From: Pedosphaera sp.
GTDB taxonomy: Bacteria > Verrucomicrobiota > Verrucomicrobiia > Limisphaerales > AAA164-E04
NCBI GenBank assembly: GCA_002690655.1
Contig: NZFL01000025.1
Location: 19,989-83,988 of the forward strand
Length of the DNA stretch: 64,000 nucleotides
Direction: 5' to 3'
Position numbers and translations under genes: made by a program. Positions within the stretch are counted from its first letter, which is position 1. Each line of letters opens with the position of its first letter. A model generated the notes under the pieces. It saw only the letters and a list, made by a program, of their open reading frames with translations. It searched no databases and was not told the DNA's origin. This document shows positions 27,741-35,693 of this stretch, one piece after another.

Positions 27741-29735
27741 TTATTCACCCAGTAACTGCAGAAGAGCGGCATCTTTTTCCGGGCCTTCCAAAAAATCCAA
27801 TGCTCTGCGGTAGCGAGTTTTTTCTGACGCATCGATTGACGGGTCCTTGATGAATAGAACCAGTTTTGCTGGTGTGAACTTGCTTCGGCTTCTCCATATA
27901 ATATCTCGTCCTGCTGGGGTATCCCAATCATCGTTCACCAGGTTCATCCAAGCCTCAAAAAAGACGTCTTCATTGCCTTGAGCCCCGATACCCAGAGCTT
28001 CCAGATAGAACCGGTCCTTGCCGTCGTATTGCATGGCGATTGTTGCCCATAATTCAGGAGCAAGAGTGGATTTTGAGTGATTCAGTGCAATGGCGCACTC
28101 TCGCCGCACCGCAGGAGATGAGTCTCTGACCGCGCGTTTAATTAAATCAATAACACGCATTTTTTGCTCGCGAGCTATTCTTATGGCAGTGGCTCGAACG
28201 GACGCATTTTCATCGCTCATTGCTTCGATCAAATAAGGATTTGACTCATATTTGAGGCGCCCCAGTAAGTGAAGTGCCCGCGCTCTGAAATGAGGTGTGG
28301 TGCTGCGCCAAAGTGCGAGTAGTTCTGGTATGGCTTTATTACCCATTTCCTTCAAGCGCCTCCAAGCGGAATATCTCGTTGAAGCATTTGGAGATTTCAA
28401 CGCCTGAACGGCCCTTTTTCCTGAATCTAGGGATGCTTGCAGGATGGTATAATTTGTTTTCTCAAGAGGTGCGATGCGATAGATGCGTCCACTCATTGAA
28501 TCCAGTTGCTGGTCTGTCATCAGGTTTTCCGCGCTTGTGGCATCGTTCCAATCAGCAATCATCAGCGATCCGTCTGGTGCAGTGCCTACATCACAGGGGC
28601 GAAACCATGGATGCTTGGACGATAAGATATTCTGAATGACAGTTTTTTCTGCATCGCCGATCTTTTCTGTTAATAATCCGTGGACCGCTTGCTCCTGTGA
28701 GTCGCAATAGATGATTTGGTTCTGGAATTGAGAGGGTAACAAAGTTCCCTCATAGACAGTGATGCCTTTTGGTGCTCCTTCGCCGATCTTCCAAAGAGCT
28801 GGTATCACACCGGGGTCATGCTCGTGCCAATGCCTCAGAGGGATTTCCTTCGCCATCTTAAGACGGTTCTCAATCCAGCTGGCTCCTGTCAGCTCATCCA
28901 GATACCCAAAATTACCACATTCAAAAACCTCGTTGATCCTAGCTGCCGGGGCTCCCTGGTCAGCTTGATCCGATTGCCATACCGCTCCAAAAGAATCCAC
29001 CGTCAGCTCGAATGGATTTCTGAAATTATGCCCGATAACTTCAAACTTGCTTCCGTCCATGCGGCAGCGGAATGCCATTCCTCCCCAGTATGGGTTTCCA
29101 TCGGCCCTGACGGTGCGCCCCATCAGGTCGGTTACCGGGCTTCCGTTGGCATGAGAAATTTGTGAACCCTGGTTTCCAAAGTTGAAATAGAGATTACCAC
29201 CCGGACCAATGACAGGTCCATGCACGCCCTGGTCATGGTCAACGCCTCCAATGCCCGTGAATAAAACCTCCTTCTTGTCAGCCTTATCGTCGCCATCCGT
29301 ATCAGTTAAAACGATTATATCAGGTGAGCATGCCACGAAAATTCGATTCTCAAGCACGCAAATACCCTGAGCAGAATTAATGTCATTGCCTTGATAAAAA
29401 ACCGTGCTTTTATCGGCTTCACCATTCTGATCGTTATCTTCGAGGATCAGGATTCGGTCCCCGTCGGAACGCAATTTACCCCATGCCTGCCATTGGCGGT
29501 AATTGACTCCCTCCGTCACCCAGACTCTTCCCCTGGGGTCGATATCCAGGCTGGTTGGATTCAACACCATGGGCTCAGAGGCAAATAATTGAACCTCCAA
29601 ACCTTCAGCAGTTTGCATACGTTTTAATTGCGCTTTCGCAGATTCGGAGCCCACTCCAGCTGGACTTTGTGCCCATGCAGAAACGAGGGTCATCCAAGCC
29701 AGTGACGATATTAAGAAATGAGAAGTGACATACAT
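27741..29735 (-). CDS. Exported PVC-type membrane-bound dehydrogenase with HEAT repeats, no heme domain
   Basis: 664 residues with a signal peptide ending near SAWAQ. Residues 35-420 match the PVC-group dehydrogenase domain (TIGR02604 type, a beta-propeller related to sorosone/PQQ-sugar dehydrogenases): PMVLNPTSLDIDPRGRVWV, ILEDNDQNGEADKSTVF, GVHGPVIGPGGNLYFNFG and SLMIADWNDATS. HEAT-like helical repeats follow (STRYSAWRRLKEMGNKAIPE, NASVRATAIRIAREQK). I find no CxxCH, so unlike many relatives it lacks the C-terminal cytochrome c and would need a separate electron acceptor. It is last in the minus-strand ThuA-DUF1080 block, after a hairpin. Substrate and cofactor are unknown. Confidence 0.85.
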   Translation of the reverse strand: MYVTSHFLISSLAWMTLVSAWAQSPAGVGSESAKAQLKRMQTAEGLEVQLFASEPMVLNPTSLDIDPRGRVWVTEGVNYRQWQAWGKLRSDGDRILILEDNDQNGEADKSTVFYQGNDINSAQGICVLENRIFVACSPDIIVLTDTDGDDKADKKEVLFTGIGGVDHDQGVHGPVIGPGGNLYFNFGNQGSQISHANGSPVTDLMGRTVRADGNPYWGGMAFRCRMDGSKFEVIGHNFRNPFELTVDSFGAVWQSDQADQGAPAARINEVFECGNFGYLDELTGASWIENRLKMAKEIPLRHWHEHDPGVIPALWKIGEGAPKGITVYEGTLLPSQFQNQIIYCDSQEQAVHGLLTEKIGDAEKTVIQNILSSKHPWFRPCDVGTAPDGSLMIADWNDATSAENLMTDQQLDSMSGRIYRIAPLEKTNYTILQASLDSGKRAVQALKSPNASTRYSAWRRLKEMGNKAIPELLALWRSTTPHFRARALHLLGRLKYESNPYLIEAMSDENASVRATAIRIAREQKMRVIDLIKRAVRDSSPAVRRECAIALNHSKSTLAPELWATIAMQYDGKDRFYLEALGIGAQGNEDVFFEAWMNLVNDDWDTPAGRDIIWRSRSKFTPAKLVLFIKDPSIDASEKTRYRRALDFLEGPEKDAALLQLLGE

Positions 29736-29738
29736 ACA

Positions 29739-29769
29739 AAAGAATGGGGCTCACGTTTGACATGAGCCC
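29739..29769 (-). terminator. Hairpin between ThuA and PVC dehydrogenase genes
   Basis: On the minus strand GGGCTCA (29763-29769) pairs with TGAGCCC (29747-29753) around a 9 nt loop, followed after a few bases by TTCTTTTGT. It sits between the ThuA stop at 29800 and the dehydrogenase start at 29735. It may terminate or attenuate transcription, setting dehydrogenase expression apart from the genes upstream. Confidence 0.6.
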
Positions 29770-29799
29770 TCACAATCTTTTCCTGATAACAGGAACCAG

Positions 29800-30678
29800 T
29801 TATTTACGTTTGCCTTTAGGATCCAGATTCTTGCTCAGATCTTCCTCAGAAATAAAAGAAACGACACCTTGAGGAGGGACTTCGACCTTGGCGATCCACA
29901 GCAAGGCATTAAGCACCACTTTTCGGAAATCATCGTTGCCCCAATTCACGTGATGATGTCCACCAGTGAATCCAAAGCCTCTCCCCCCATCCGGACGCTC
30001 GCGTACCCACATCATGGTTTCTTTGCGTCCCTTGTCTTCTTTTATGTGCGGGTAGGGTCCCTTGGGCCAGACGTAGGGACCATCACGCACATCATCTGCC
30101 GGTGAGGCGGTCAAAATAGGAGTAATCCCGTCCATATCGGAGCGCCATCGCATGTTGAAATACCACTCATCTTTTACTTTGAAAGGTTTCACACCTCGAG
30201 TGACTGGGTGCTGTGGGAAAGACAGGAAATCCGGAGACCACATTGGATTGACGCTGAACTGATGTTCGTAATACCCGCCGATCCATCGATGCATGGCTTC
30301 TCCAGGGTCACCTTTTGGGACTTCCACCCCATAATGGGCGCATCCAATTCCCACACCTTTTTCTGCAAGGCGGTCGATCAATTTCATGCGATCCTCCTGT
30401 ATAGCGGGGTGTCCATTCCCTCCGTCTGCGTAAATCAGAATGGCGTCAGCAGAGTCCAGCGTTGAAATGTCTTTCGGCCACCCCATCTTGTGAACTTCCA
30501 CTTGGACACCTGGCATGTTTTCAAGACATTTCTGAAGTAGCATGCAGCCTGCATTAAATTCGTGATCTCCCGGGCCGTGACTTGGCCTGCCGGCCAGCAG
30601 AACGATTTTTTTATCCTCGAGTGCAAGCAGGTTTGCTGACAAAAGGACAGTGAATACGAGTGTCAATAATCGTTTCAT
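29800..30678 (-). CDS. Exported ThuA-domain protein, paralogue A
   Basis: 292 residues with an N-terminal signal peptide (LLTLVFTVLLSANLLALE). The ThuA-like, glutamine-amidotransferase-like fold is seen in KIVLLAGRPSHGPGDHEF, YADGGNGHPAIQEDRMKL, GIGCAHYGVEVPKGDPGE, WIGGYYEHQFSVNP, HPVTRGVKPFKVKDEWYFNM and GFGFTGGHHHVNWGNDDFRK. ThuA acts with the oxidoreductase ThuB in bacterial trehalose/disaccharide utilisation through 3-keto sugars; the reaction of ThuA itself is not settled. It stands 6 bp from paralogue B, with which it aligns over its whole length, so this is a tandem duplication. An exported location would fit work on an extracytoplasmic sugar. Confidence 0.88.
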   Translation of the reverse strand: MKRLLTLVFTVLLSANLLALEDKKIVLLAGRPSHGPGDHEFNAGCMLLQKCLENMPGVQVEVHKMGWPKDISTLDSADAILIYADGGNGHPAIQEDRMKLIDRLAEKGVGIGCAHYGVEVPKGDPGEAMHRWIGGYYEHQFSVNPMWSPDFLSFPQHPVTRGVKPFKVKDEWYFNMRWRSDMDGITPILTASPADDVRDGPYVWPKGPYPHIKEDKGRKETMMWVRERPDGGRGFGFTGGHHHVNWGNDDFRKVVLNALLWIAKVEVPPQGVVSFISEEDLSKNLDPKGKRK

Positions 30679-30684
30679 AGGGAC

Positions 30685-31650
30685 TTACTTTGCGCCTTTG
30701 ACAGGGCTGATGAAAGATTGGTTTTGGCGGGCATCACGAAGGATTTCCAGCGGGTTTCTTCCACGCTTTTGATCAAGATTGGTGAGTATTTGCTCGTCGC
30801 TCAATGGGCAATCGATCCCATTTTCAGGAACCTCAGCCTTTGCCAGCCACAGCATGGCGTTCAAGATCACTTTTCTGAAATCAGGATTCCGCCAGTTGAG
30901 ATGGTTGTGAAGGCCGGTGAACCCGAAGCCTCGTCCACCATTGGAGCGTTCGTATGCCCAGGCGACATGCTGCGGAAGGCCTGCGGCCACCGCCTTGCGT
31001 ACCTCTGGGTTCCCACTGTGCGGGCCATCTTTTCGCTCCATCGTTTTTTCAGGAGCCACAGCCGAAAGAATAGGCGTAACGCCCTTCATGTTATCTGGGA
31101 ATCGCATATGGAAATACCACTCATCATTGACCGCAAACGGTTGGACGCCGTTGGTAATCGGATGATCCGGAAAGCTTGTGAATTCAGCAGTCCAGTGAGG
31201 GTTGACCGACCAGTTTGTTTCAAAATATCCGCCCATCCATTCCAGGAACTCAGATCCTCCCCTATCCTTGGGAACTTCGACGCCATAATGAAGACACCCA
31301 AATCCTGCACCGCCACCCATCACCTTGCTTAATTGTGCTAATCTGCCTTCCTGAATGGCTAAATGGTTCCCCCCGCCCGTGCAGAAAACAACAACGGCAT
31401 CCGCACCTTCCAGCGCATTGGGATCCTCAGGCCAGCCACCTGTGTAAACATCAACTTCAACGCCGGAGACGTCTTGCAGGCAGCGTTCTATGAGCATACA
31501 GCCTGCCTTGTGTTCATGCTGAAGAACACCATGACTTGGCGGGCCTGCTATCAAGACAATGCGTTTGGTATCCGCCTTGAGATTTGTCGTTAAACTACAA
31601 ACCCAAAGTAGGGCAAGAATGCATGGTTTTATCAATTGATTGCATTTCAT
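30685..31650 (-). CDS. Exported ThuA-domain protein, paralogue B
   Basis: 321 residues with a signal peptide (CILALLWVCSLTTNLKAD). It shows the same block order as paralogue A: RIVLIAGPPSHGVLQHEH, CTGGGNHLAIQEGRLAQL, GAGFGCLHYGVEVPKDRG, WMGGYFETNWSVNP, HPITNGVQPFAVNDEWYFHM and GFGFTGLHNHLNWRNPDFRK. Differences include a longer C-terminal tail (DQKRGRNPLEILRDARQNQ) and GFGCLHYG in place of GIGCAHYG. The gene lies 17 bp after the DUF1080 gene and 6 bp before paralogue A, so the three form an operon. Two diverged copies side by side may act as a heteromer or on different keto-sugars; this is inference. Confidence 0.88.
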   Translation of the reverse strand: MKCNQLIKPCILALLWVCSLTTNLKADTKRIVLIAGPPSHGVLQHEHKAGCMLIERCLQDVSGVEVDVYTGGWPEDPNALEGADAVVVFCTGGGNHLAIQEGRLAQLSKVMGGGAGFGCLHYGVEVPKDRGGSEFLEWMGGYFETNWSVNPHWTAEFTSFPDHPITNGVQPFAVNDEWYFHMRFPDNMKGVTPILSAVAPEKTMERKDGPHSGNPEVRKAVAAGLPQHVAWAYERSNGGRGFGFTGLHNHLNWRNPDFRKVILNAMLWLAKAEVPENGIDCPLSDEQILTNLDQKRGRNPLEILRDARQNQSFISPVKGAK

Positions 31651-31667
31651 GATTCAATTCAGGGTGC

Positions 31668-32675
31668 TTAGTTCTTGCGTGTAGCTGACCAGTTGAGAAG
31701 CATCTCATCATTTAATGTGACTTCTCCCGCAAGGGCACCATTCGGCTTCATTTTTCCTCTATAGCTAGCGGTGACTGTTTGCCCTTCGTATTCACCGGAT
31801 ATGTTAAACTCAACAACATCTCCAGATACGGTCCCTTTCACAGGGCTTTTACCCAGTAGCCCTTCATATTGACCTAGGAGCTGGTTGCCCTGTTGTTGAA
31901 GGTGAAACACAGGAGTACCGACCCCCTGGTCAGAGAAAACTTCCATATTCCAAACGCCACCGATCTGGATGGGTTTTAGTTTCTTGATTTTGATATCGCG
32001 AAACTGGACTGTCATTGGAGGTCCTGCGTGCAGTTGCAGTGCCAGGATCCCTGAGTCAACTTGCTTCTCTTTATCTTCATCGAGAACAATAGCTGTGACG
32101 CGACCGTTGATGACGTGGACGAAACGATTTTCTACAGCAATGATTTTGTAATCATTCCAATCCTCATTCTTGATCTGGGATTGAATATCCTCAGATGCTC
32201 CCAACGAGCCAAGAACCTCCACTTTATGTTTGTCCCCATTGCGTGCAATACTAGTCATCTGACCCCGTTGTGCCAAGATGCCCCGACCTCTCTCTTCATA
32301 TAAGATGCCTGAGAAGGTTTTGCCTGCTTCGAAATCTCCCTGATAACCTCCAACGACCCAATTGCCAAGTTCCTTGCTCCGATACTGAATGCCTGAATTG
32401 CCATTGATGATTTTATACTGCAAGCGCAATTCAAAATCATCCACCTTACCGTTACGCCAGATAATGAAGGTATTGCCTTTGGTTGGGTTTTCCTTGGTGG
32501 TCTGACCTGTAATCGCACCATCGCGAACAGACCAGAATTTTGGGTTTCCATCCCAGCCGTCCAGGTTTTTACCGTTGAAGAGCGAAGTAAAACCCTCGTT
32601 GTCTGCAGCACTTGCTTGCCAGATTAAACCCGCACACAGGGCCGTTGCCAGAATGGATCGCATGAATTGTTTCAT
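31668..32675 (-). CDS. Exported DUF1080 (3-keto-disaccharide hydrolase family) protein
   Basis: 335 residues with a signal peptide (SILATALCAGLIWQASA). Residues 27-212 are a DUF1080 (PF06439) jelly roll of the concanavalin-like fold: GFTSLFNGKNLDGWDGNP, EFKWSVRDGAITG-like WSVRDGAITGQTT, DFELRLQYKIINGNSGIQYR, DWNDYKIIAVENRFVHVING and SGILALQLHAGPPMTVQFRD. The Pfam family is named 3-keto-disaccharide hydrolase. An extra C-terminal beta-rich domain (about 230-335, QGNQLLGQYEGLLGKSPVKG) is not part of DUF1080 and is unrecognised. It starts the operon with the two ThuA genes and is preceded by a terminator that separates it from the epimerase gene. It is predicted to act outside the cytoplasm on an oxidised glycoside. 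Confidence 0.86.
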   Translation of the reverse strand: MKQFMRSILATALCAGLIWQASAADNEGFTSLFNGKNLDGWDGNPKFWSVRDGAITGQTTKENPTKGNTFIIWRNGKVDDFELRLQYKIINGNSGIQYRSKELGNWVVGGYQGDFEAGKTFSGILYEERGRGILAQRGQMTSIARNGDKHKVEVLGSLGASEDIQSQIKNEDWNDYKIIAVENRFVHVINGRVTAIVLDEDKEKQVDSGILALQLHAGPPMTVQFRDIKIKKLKPIQIGGVWNMEVFSDQGVGTPVFHLQQQGNQLLGQYEGLLGKSPVKGTVSGDVVEFNISGEYEGQTVTASYRGKMKPNGALAGEVTLNDEMLLNWSATRKN

Positions 32676-32681
32676 AATGGT

Positions 32682-32706
32682 AAAAATAAGGCCGGAAAAT
32701 CCGGCC
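32682..32706 (-). terminator. Intrinsic terminator after the TIM-barrel epimerase gene
   Basis: On the minus strand GGCCGGA (32700-32706) and TCCGGCC (32690-32696) form a perfect 7 bp stem with a TTT loop, followed directly by TTATTTTT. It lies between the epimerase stop at 32733 and the DUF1080 start at 32675. It ends the topB-xer-cgeB-epimerase run and makes the DUF1080-ThuA-ThuA set its own transcript. Confidence 0.85.
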
Positions 32707-32732
32707 GGTTTTTCTATTGGATGCTCTTTAAG

Positions 32733-33578
32733 TTACTTGATGTTTTTCTTCAGGAATTTGAGACCTTTCACTGCAATCTCATCCCGAGTGGGTTCCATGC
32801 GACGCCAGATAGCAGCCGCCTTTGCGATAACCTTGACGTCTGTGGTGAAGGATTCGATCACCACGTCACCCTTGTATCTGATGGATTTCAGCGCAGCAAC
32901 AATCGGTTTCCAGTCAATGTGGTCGTTGCCCGGAGTTCCACGGTCACTCCCGCAGGCATGGAAATGTCCCAGCATTTTACCGGCCTTCTTGATGGCTTTT
33001 GCTTGATTCTTCTCTTCGATGTTCATGTGGAATGTGTCGAGGTGCAATTTCAGCGCCTTGCTATCCACATCCTTGATCATTTTCAGACCTTGATCACAGG
33101 TGTTTATAAAATCTGTTTCGAAGCGATTCAAAGGTTCGAGACAGATGGTGCGGCCTCGATCCTCTGCGTATTTACTCAGGGTTTTGAGATTCTTGACCAC
33201 CGTTTTCCACTGTGCGGCATATTCCTTGGCGGGAACCGCATCGGCGCGGCCGACAGCAGAATAGACCGGGCCAATCAACGACGGGCAGTCCAGAGTGACC
33301 ATCTGGTCTATGAGAGCCTTCATGTAGGCAAGCCCTGTTTTCTGTTGTTGGGCTGTTCCTCGCAAATCGCGGTCAGGTGACATACAGGCACATACCGATC
33401 CGCAAACAAGATCGTTGCGGTCCAGTGCGGCTTTCACCCTCTCAGGATTAATGTGCGACGGATCCTCCACCGGGATTTCTATCGTATCAAAACCCCATTT
33501 TTTGAACTTGGGCAAGAGGCCAGTGCTCCGCGTGGTGAAGGGGGATGTGAACAGAAAGGTATTAATTCCAAATCTCAT
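32733..33578 (-). CDS. Sugar phosphate isomerase/epimerase, D-tagatose/D-psicose 3-epimerase-like
   Basis: 281 residues from ATG at 33578. The track's start at 33650 would add a basic non-conserved leader overlapping the next gene, while MRFGINTFLFTSPF is the family start. It is a xylose-isomerase-like TIM barrel. The metal site of ketose 3-epimerases is complete: Glu in CLEPLNRFETD, Asp in LHLDTFHMNIEE, His in FHACGSDRGTPG and Glu in VVIESF. Relatives epimerise ketoses at C3 using Mn or Co. There is no signal peptide, so it acts in the cytoplasm, in contrast with the exported DUF1080 and ThuA neighbours. It could process the imported product of that system. The exact substrate is unknown. 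Confidence 0.87.
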   Translation of the reverse strand: MRFGINTFLFTSPFTTRSTGLLPKFKKWGFDTIEIPVEDPSHINPERVKAALDRNDLVCGSVCACMSPDRDLRGTAQQQKTGLAYMKALIDQMVTLDCPSLIGPVYSAVGRADAVPAKEYAAQWKTVVKNLKTLSKYAEDRGRTICLEPLNRFETDFINTCDQGLKMIKDVDSKALKLHLDTFHMNIEEKNQAKAIKKAGKMLGHFHACGSDRGTPGNDHIDWKPIVAALKSIRYKGDVVIESFTTDVKVIAKAAAIWRRMEPTRDEIAVKGLKFLKKNIK

Positions 33579-33621
33579 AGCTAAGGGTAATCTGCATTGA
33601 ATTATATTCCTGGATTGTTTC

Positions 33622-34662
33622 CTAACAAGCTTTTTGTCCAAGGGCTTCAATCATCGTTTGGATACGGTGGCTGTAGGTGTGATGCCCAAGAACGCGCTTG
33701 CGTGCCTTCATGGCGATTTCTTCGGCGCGGTATGGATCATACTTGAGGGATCGATAAACCAGTGGCACCTCATCCCAATCCCGATACACGACGAGCTCTT
33801 CGTATGGATCGAATTGGAGTTCAAGATCAGGGACCCATTTCGTGAGCATCAGGTTCTGGCAGGCTGCTACTTCAAATACCCTGAAGTTCAGTCCGTTCAG
33901 ATTCTTGGGCCTTCGAGGTAGATCCAGTACGACGGCGTATTCCTGATAAAGTCGAGTCAAGGTGTTTGAATCCAAGTTTTTGCTTTTTAACTTCGTCCAC
34001 CAATTCGTGGTTTTAGGGCCTTCCCAGATAACAGGGACTCCTCGGAGGCGTAGTCGATTGAGGGTTTTTAATCGTGACTCGGTAACGCTTCCCGCAAAGA
34101 TGATTTTACTTTCCCTTGAATCCACACCTGAAGGGGCAAACCTCCTCTCATTAACCGCGAGAGGTAAATATTTCATCTTTCTATCTTCACCTGGTCTTAC
34201 TTTCTGCAGCGATTCCTGCATGGAGGAGTCGGAATAAAAAACATGGTCAAAACATTGGATGCCCTTCCAGGAAGTTCGCCTGCAGTCACTGAACCACGCT
34301 GCCAGTGTAGCTTTTTTCTTAAGATCCCTCTGAATGGCTTTGAAGAATGCAGATGTCATTGCAAAGGGGTCAAGGAACAGAATAAGCCGTGGAGCGGCCT
34401 TGTTGACTTGATCTCGGATACGCTGGATTGCGGGCTCGTCCGGGGCAAGATTCATGTATCCATGCCGATACTCAAACCATCGTTCTTCCAGTCGTTCAGG
34501 TTCAAGTGCAGCAATGTAACATGCAGCTCCGAAGCGTTCGAACGCATCGCTCACGTCCGGAGCCCAATAATTAACCCGCGTGTCTGCAACGATAAGAACA
34601 TTCGATTCAAATCGCTTTTTTGCGACATTTTTTTTCTTGGATGGCGTGTGTTCGGAATGCAT
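33622..34662 (-). CDS. CgeB-like glycosyltransferase family protein
   Basis: 346 residues from ATG at 34662 (the track's TTG at 34689 adds nine residues with no support). A lysine-rich start is followed by a Rossmann strand VLIVADTRVNYWAPDVSDAF, LILFLDPFAMTS, AAWFSDCRRTSW and HVFYSDSSMQES. The C-terminal half has the CgeB / group-1-like pattern: KYLPLAVNERRFAP, KIIFAGSVTESRLKTL, VLDLPRRPKNLNGLNFRVFE and AACQNLMLTKWVPDLE. Such proteins are GT-B-fold glycosyltransferases, often of protein or polysaccharide modification. There is no membrane segment. It lies 61 bp downstream of the recombinase gene on the same strand. The acceptor is unknown. Confidence 0.78.
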   Translation of the reverse strand: MHSEHTPSKKKNVAKKRFESNVLIVADTRVNYWAPDVSDAFERFGAACYIAALEPERLEERWFEYRHGYMNLAPDEPAIQRIRDQVNKAAPRLILFLDPFAMTSAFFKAIQRDLKKKATLAAWFSDCRRTSWKGIQCFDHVFYSDSSMQESLQKVRPGEDRKMKYLPLAVNERRFAPSGVDSRESKIIFAGSVTESRLKTLNRLRLRGVPVIWEGPKTTNWWTKLKSKNLDSNTLTRLYQEYAVVLDLPRRPKNLNGLNFRVFEVAACQNLMLTKWVPDLELQFDPYEELVVYRDWDEVPLVYRSLKYDPYRAEEIAMKARKRVLGHHTYSHRIQTMIEALGQKAC

Positions 34663-34722
34663 GGATGAATCGTTCAATGACTGAGACAAGCATGCGTAGA
34701 AGCCTTCTAGTTTGCAAATGCT

Positions 34723-35682
34723 TTATGCTCTGGGGTGAGCTTGGTCATAGACACGTTTCAATCGATCAGTGGTCAGGTGAGTGTAAATTTGCGTGGTGAC
34801 CAAGTGAGCATGCCCGAGAAGCTCCTGGACACTCCTCAAGTCGGCTCCCGCATTGAGCATGTGAGTGGCGAAGCTGTGTCGCAATTTGTGAGGCGTAAGG
34901 TTTGGATCCAGTCCAGCAGAGAGAAGGTAAAGTTTCAGCCTGCTTTGGATCAGCCTTGGGTAGAGTGGCTTTCCGTTGGCGAGTTTTGAATAAAATACCG
35001 GCTGTTCAGCTTTTTGAGGGTGGGCGATTCTATCCCAATAGAGACGAATTGAATCCAGAGCAGGTGCGCCAATGGGAGTCATTCTTTCCTTCTTTCCCTT
35101 GCCCTCAACAAGTATGAGCTGATCCTCCCAGAAAAGATCACTTACCTTGAGCCCGCAAAGTTCACTGATCCGCAGCCCGCACGAATAGAATGTTTCAAGC
35201 ACTGCGGAATCCCTTAGAAACGTTTCCGGCGAAGTTCTTGTTTTTTGATTGCTCCTTTTTTTTTCCCATGCTTTGGCTGGGGCTTCCAGCAGTGCATGGA
35301 TTTGCTCGGGTGTCAGGAATTGAGGTAGTCTTTTTTCTTTTTTAGGCAGCAGGATATTTCGAATAGGAGATTCTTTTACCCTGCCTTTGCGGATGAGAAA
35401 TTTATAAAAAGTCCTCAAGGCACTGAATCGAATCTGAGTCGAGGATCGACTGTATTCTTTTCTGCCGAGAAATCTCAAATATGCACGAAACGAATCACGG
35501 TCAAGCGCCTTCCAGTCAGGTGCTGATCTCAGTGTTTTCTGGTGCCATACGACAAATTCATTAAGTGTCTGTGCGTAATTGCGGCAAGTGTGGTCCGAGG
35601 CAGCACGTGCACCCTTCAATTCTTGCATGAAGGCATCAACGAGCGGATCATGATCGGCGCAATTGGAATCAGTGGCGCCCAT
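34723..35682 (-). CDS. Tyrosine recombinase of the XerC/XerD family
   Basis: 319 residues from ATG at 35682. The N-terminal SAM-like core-binding domain spans about 10-110 (HTCRNYAQTLNEFVVWH). The catalytic domain has all signature residues: Arg in SCGLRISELCGL, Lys in EGKGKKERMTPIG, His-x-x-Arg in TPHKLRHSFATHM, His in LLGHAHLVTTQ and the nucleophile Tyr in IYTHLTTDRLK. Xer recombinases resolve chromosome dimers at dif. A hydrophilic insert (AWEKKRSNQKTRTSPETFL) precedes the catalytic Arg. The gene starts 12 bp after topoisomerase ends, so the two DNA-topology enzymes are co-transcribed. Whether it is the XerC or XerD equivalent cannot be settled here. No integrase-type context (phage, att site) is visible. 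Confidence 0.9.
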   Translation of the reverse strand: MGATDSNCADHDPLVDAFMQELKGARAASDHTCRNYAQTLNEFVVWHQKTLRSAPDWKALDRDSFRAYLRFLGRKEYSRSSTQIRFSALRTFYKFLIRKGRVKESPIRNILLPKKEKRLPQFLTPEQIHALLEAPAKAWEKKRSNQKTRTSPETFLRDSAVLETFYSCGLRISELCGLKVSDLFWEDQLILVEGKGKKERMTPIGAPALDSIRLYWDRIAHPQKAEQPVFYSKLANGKPLYPRLIQSRLKLYLLSAGLDPNLTPHKLRHSFATHMLNAGADLRSVQELLGHAHLVTTQIYTHLTTDRLKRVYDQAHPRA

Positions 35683-35693
35683 AATACGTTGGG

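Noticed and set aside
30718-31332. 204-codon plus-strand ORF inside the ThuA paralogue B gene
   Set aside because: The minus frame has all ThuA blocks and a signal peptide; the plus frame is a shadow.
32667-33380. 237-codon plus-strand ORF opposite the epimerase and DUF1080 genes
   Set aside because: Shadow ORF: the minus-strand epimerase has complete metal-site motifs, and this ORF spans a clear minus-strand terminator.
34723-35682. Tyrosine recombinase as an integrase of a mobile element
   Set aside because: No repeats, tRNA end, phage or conjugation genes nearby, and co-directional with topB; a housekeeping Xer protein is the simpler reading.
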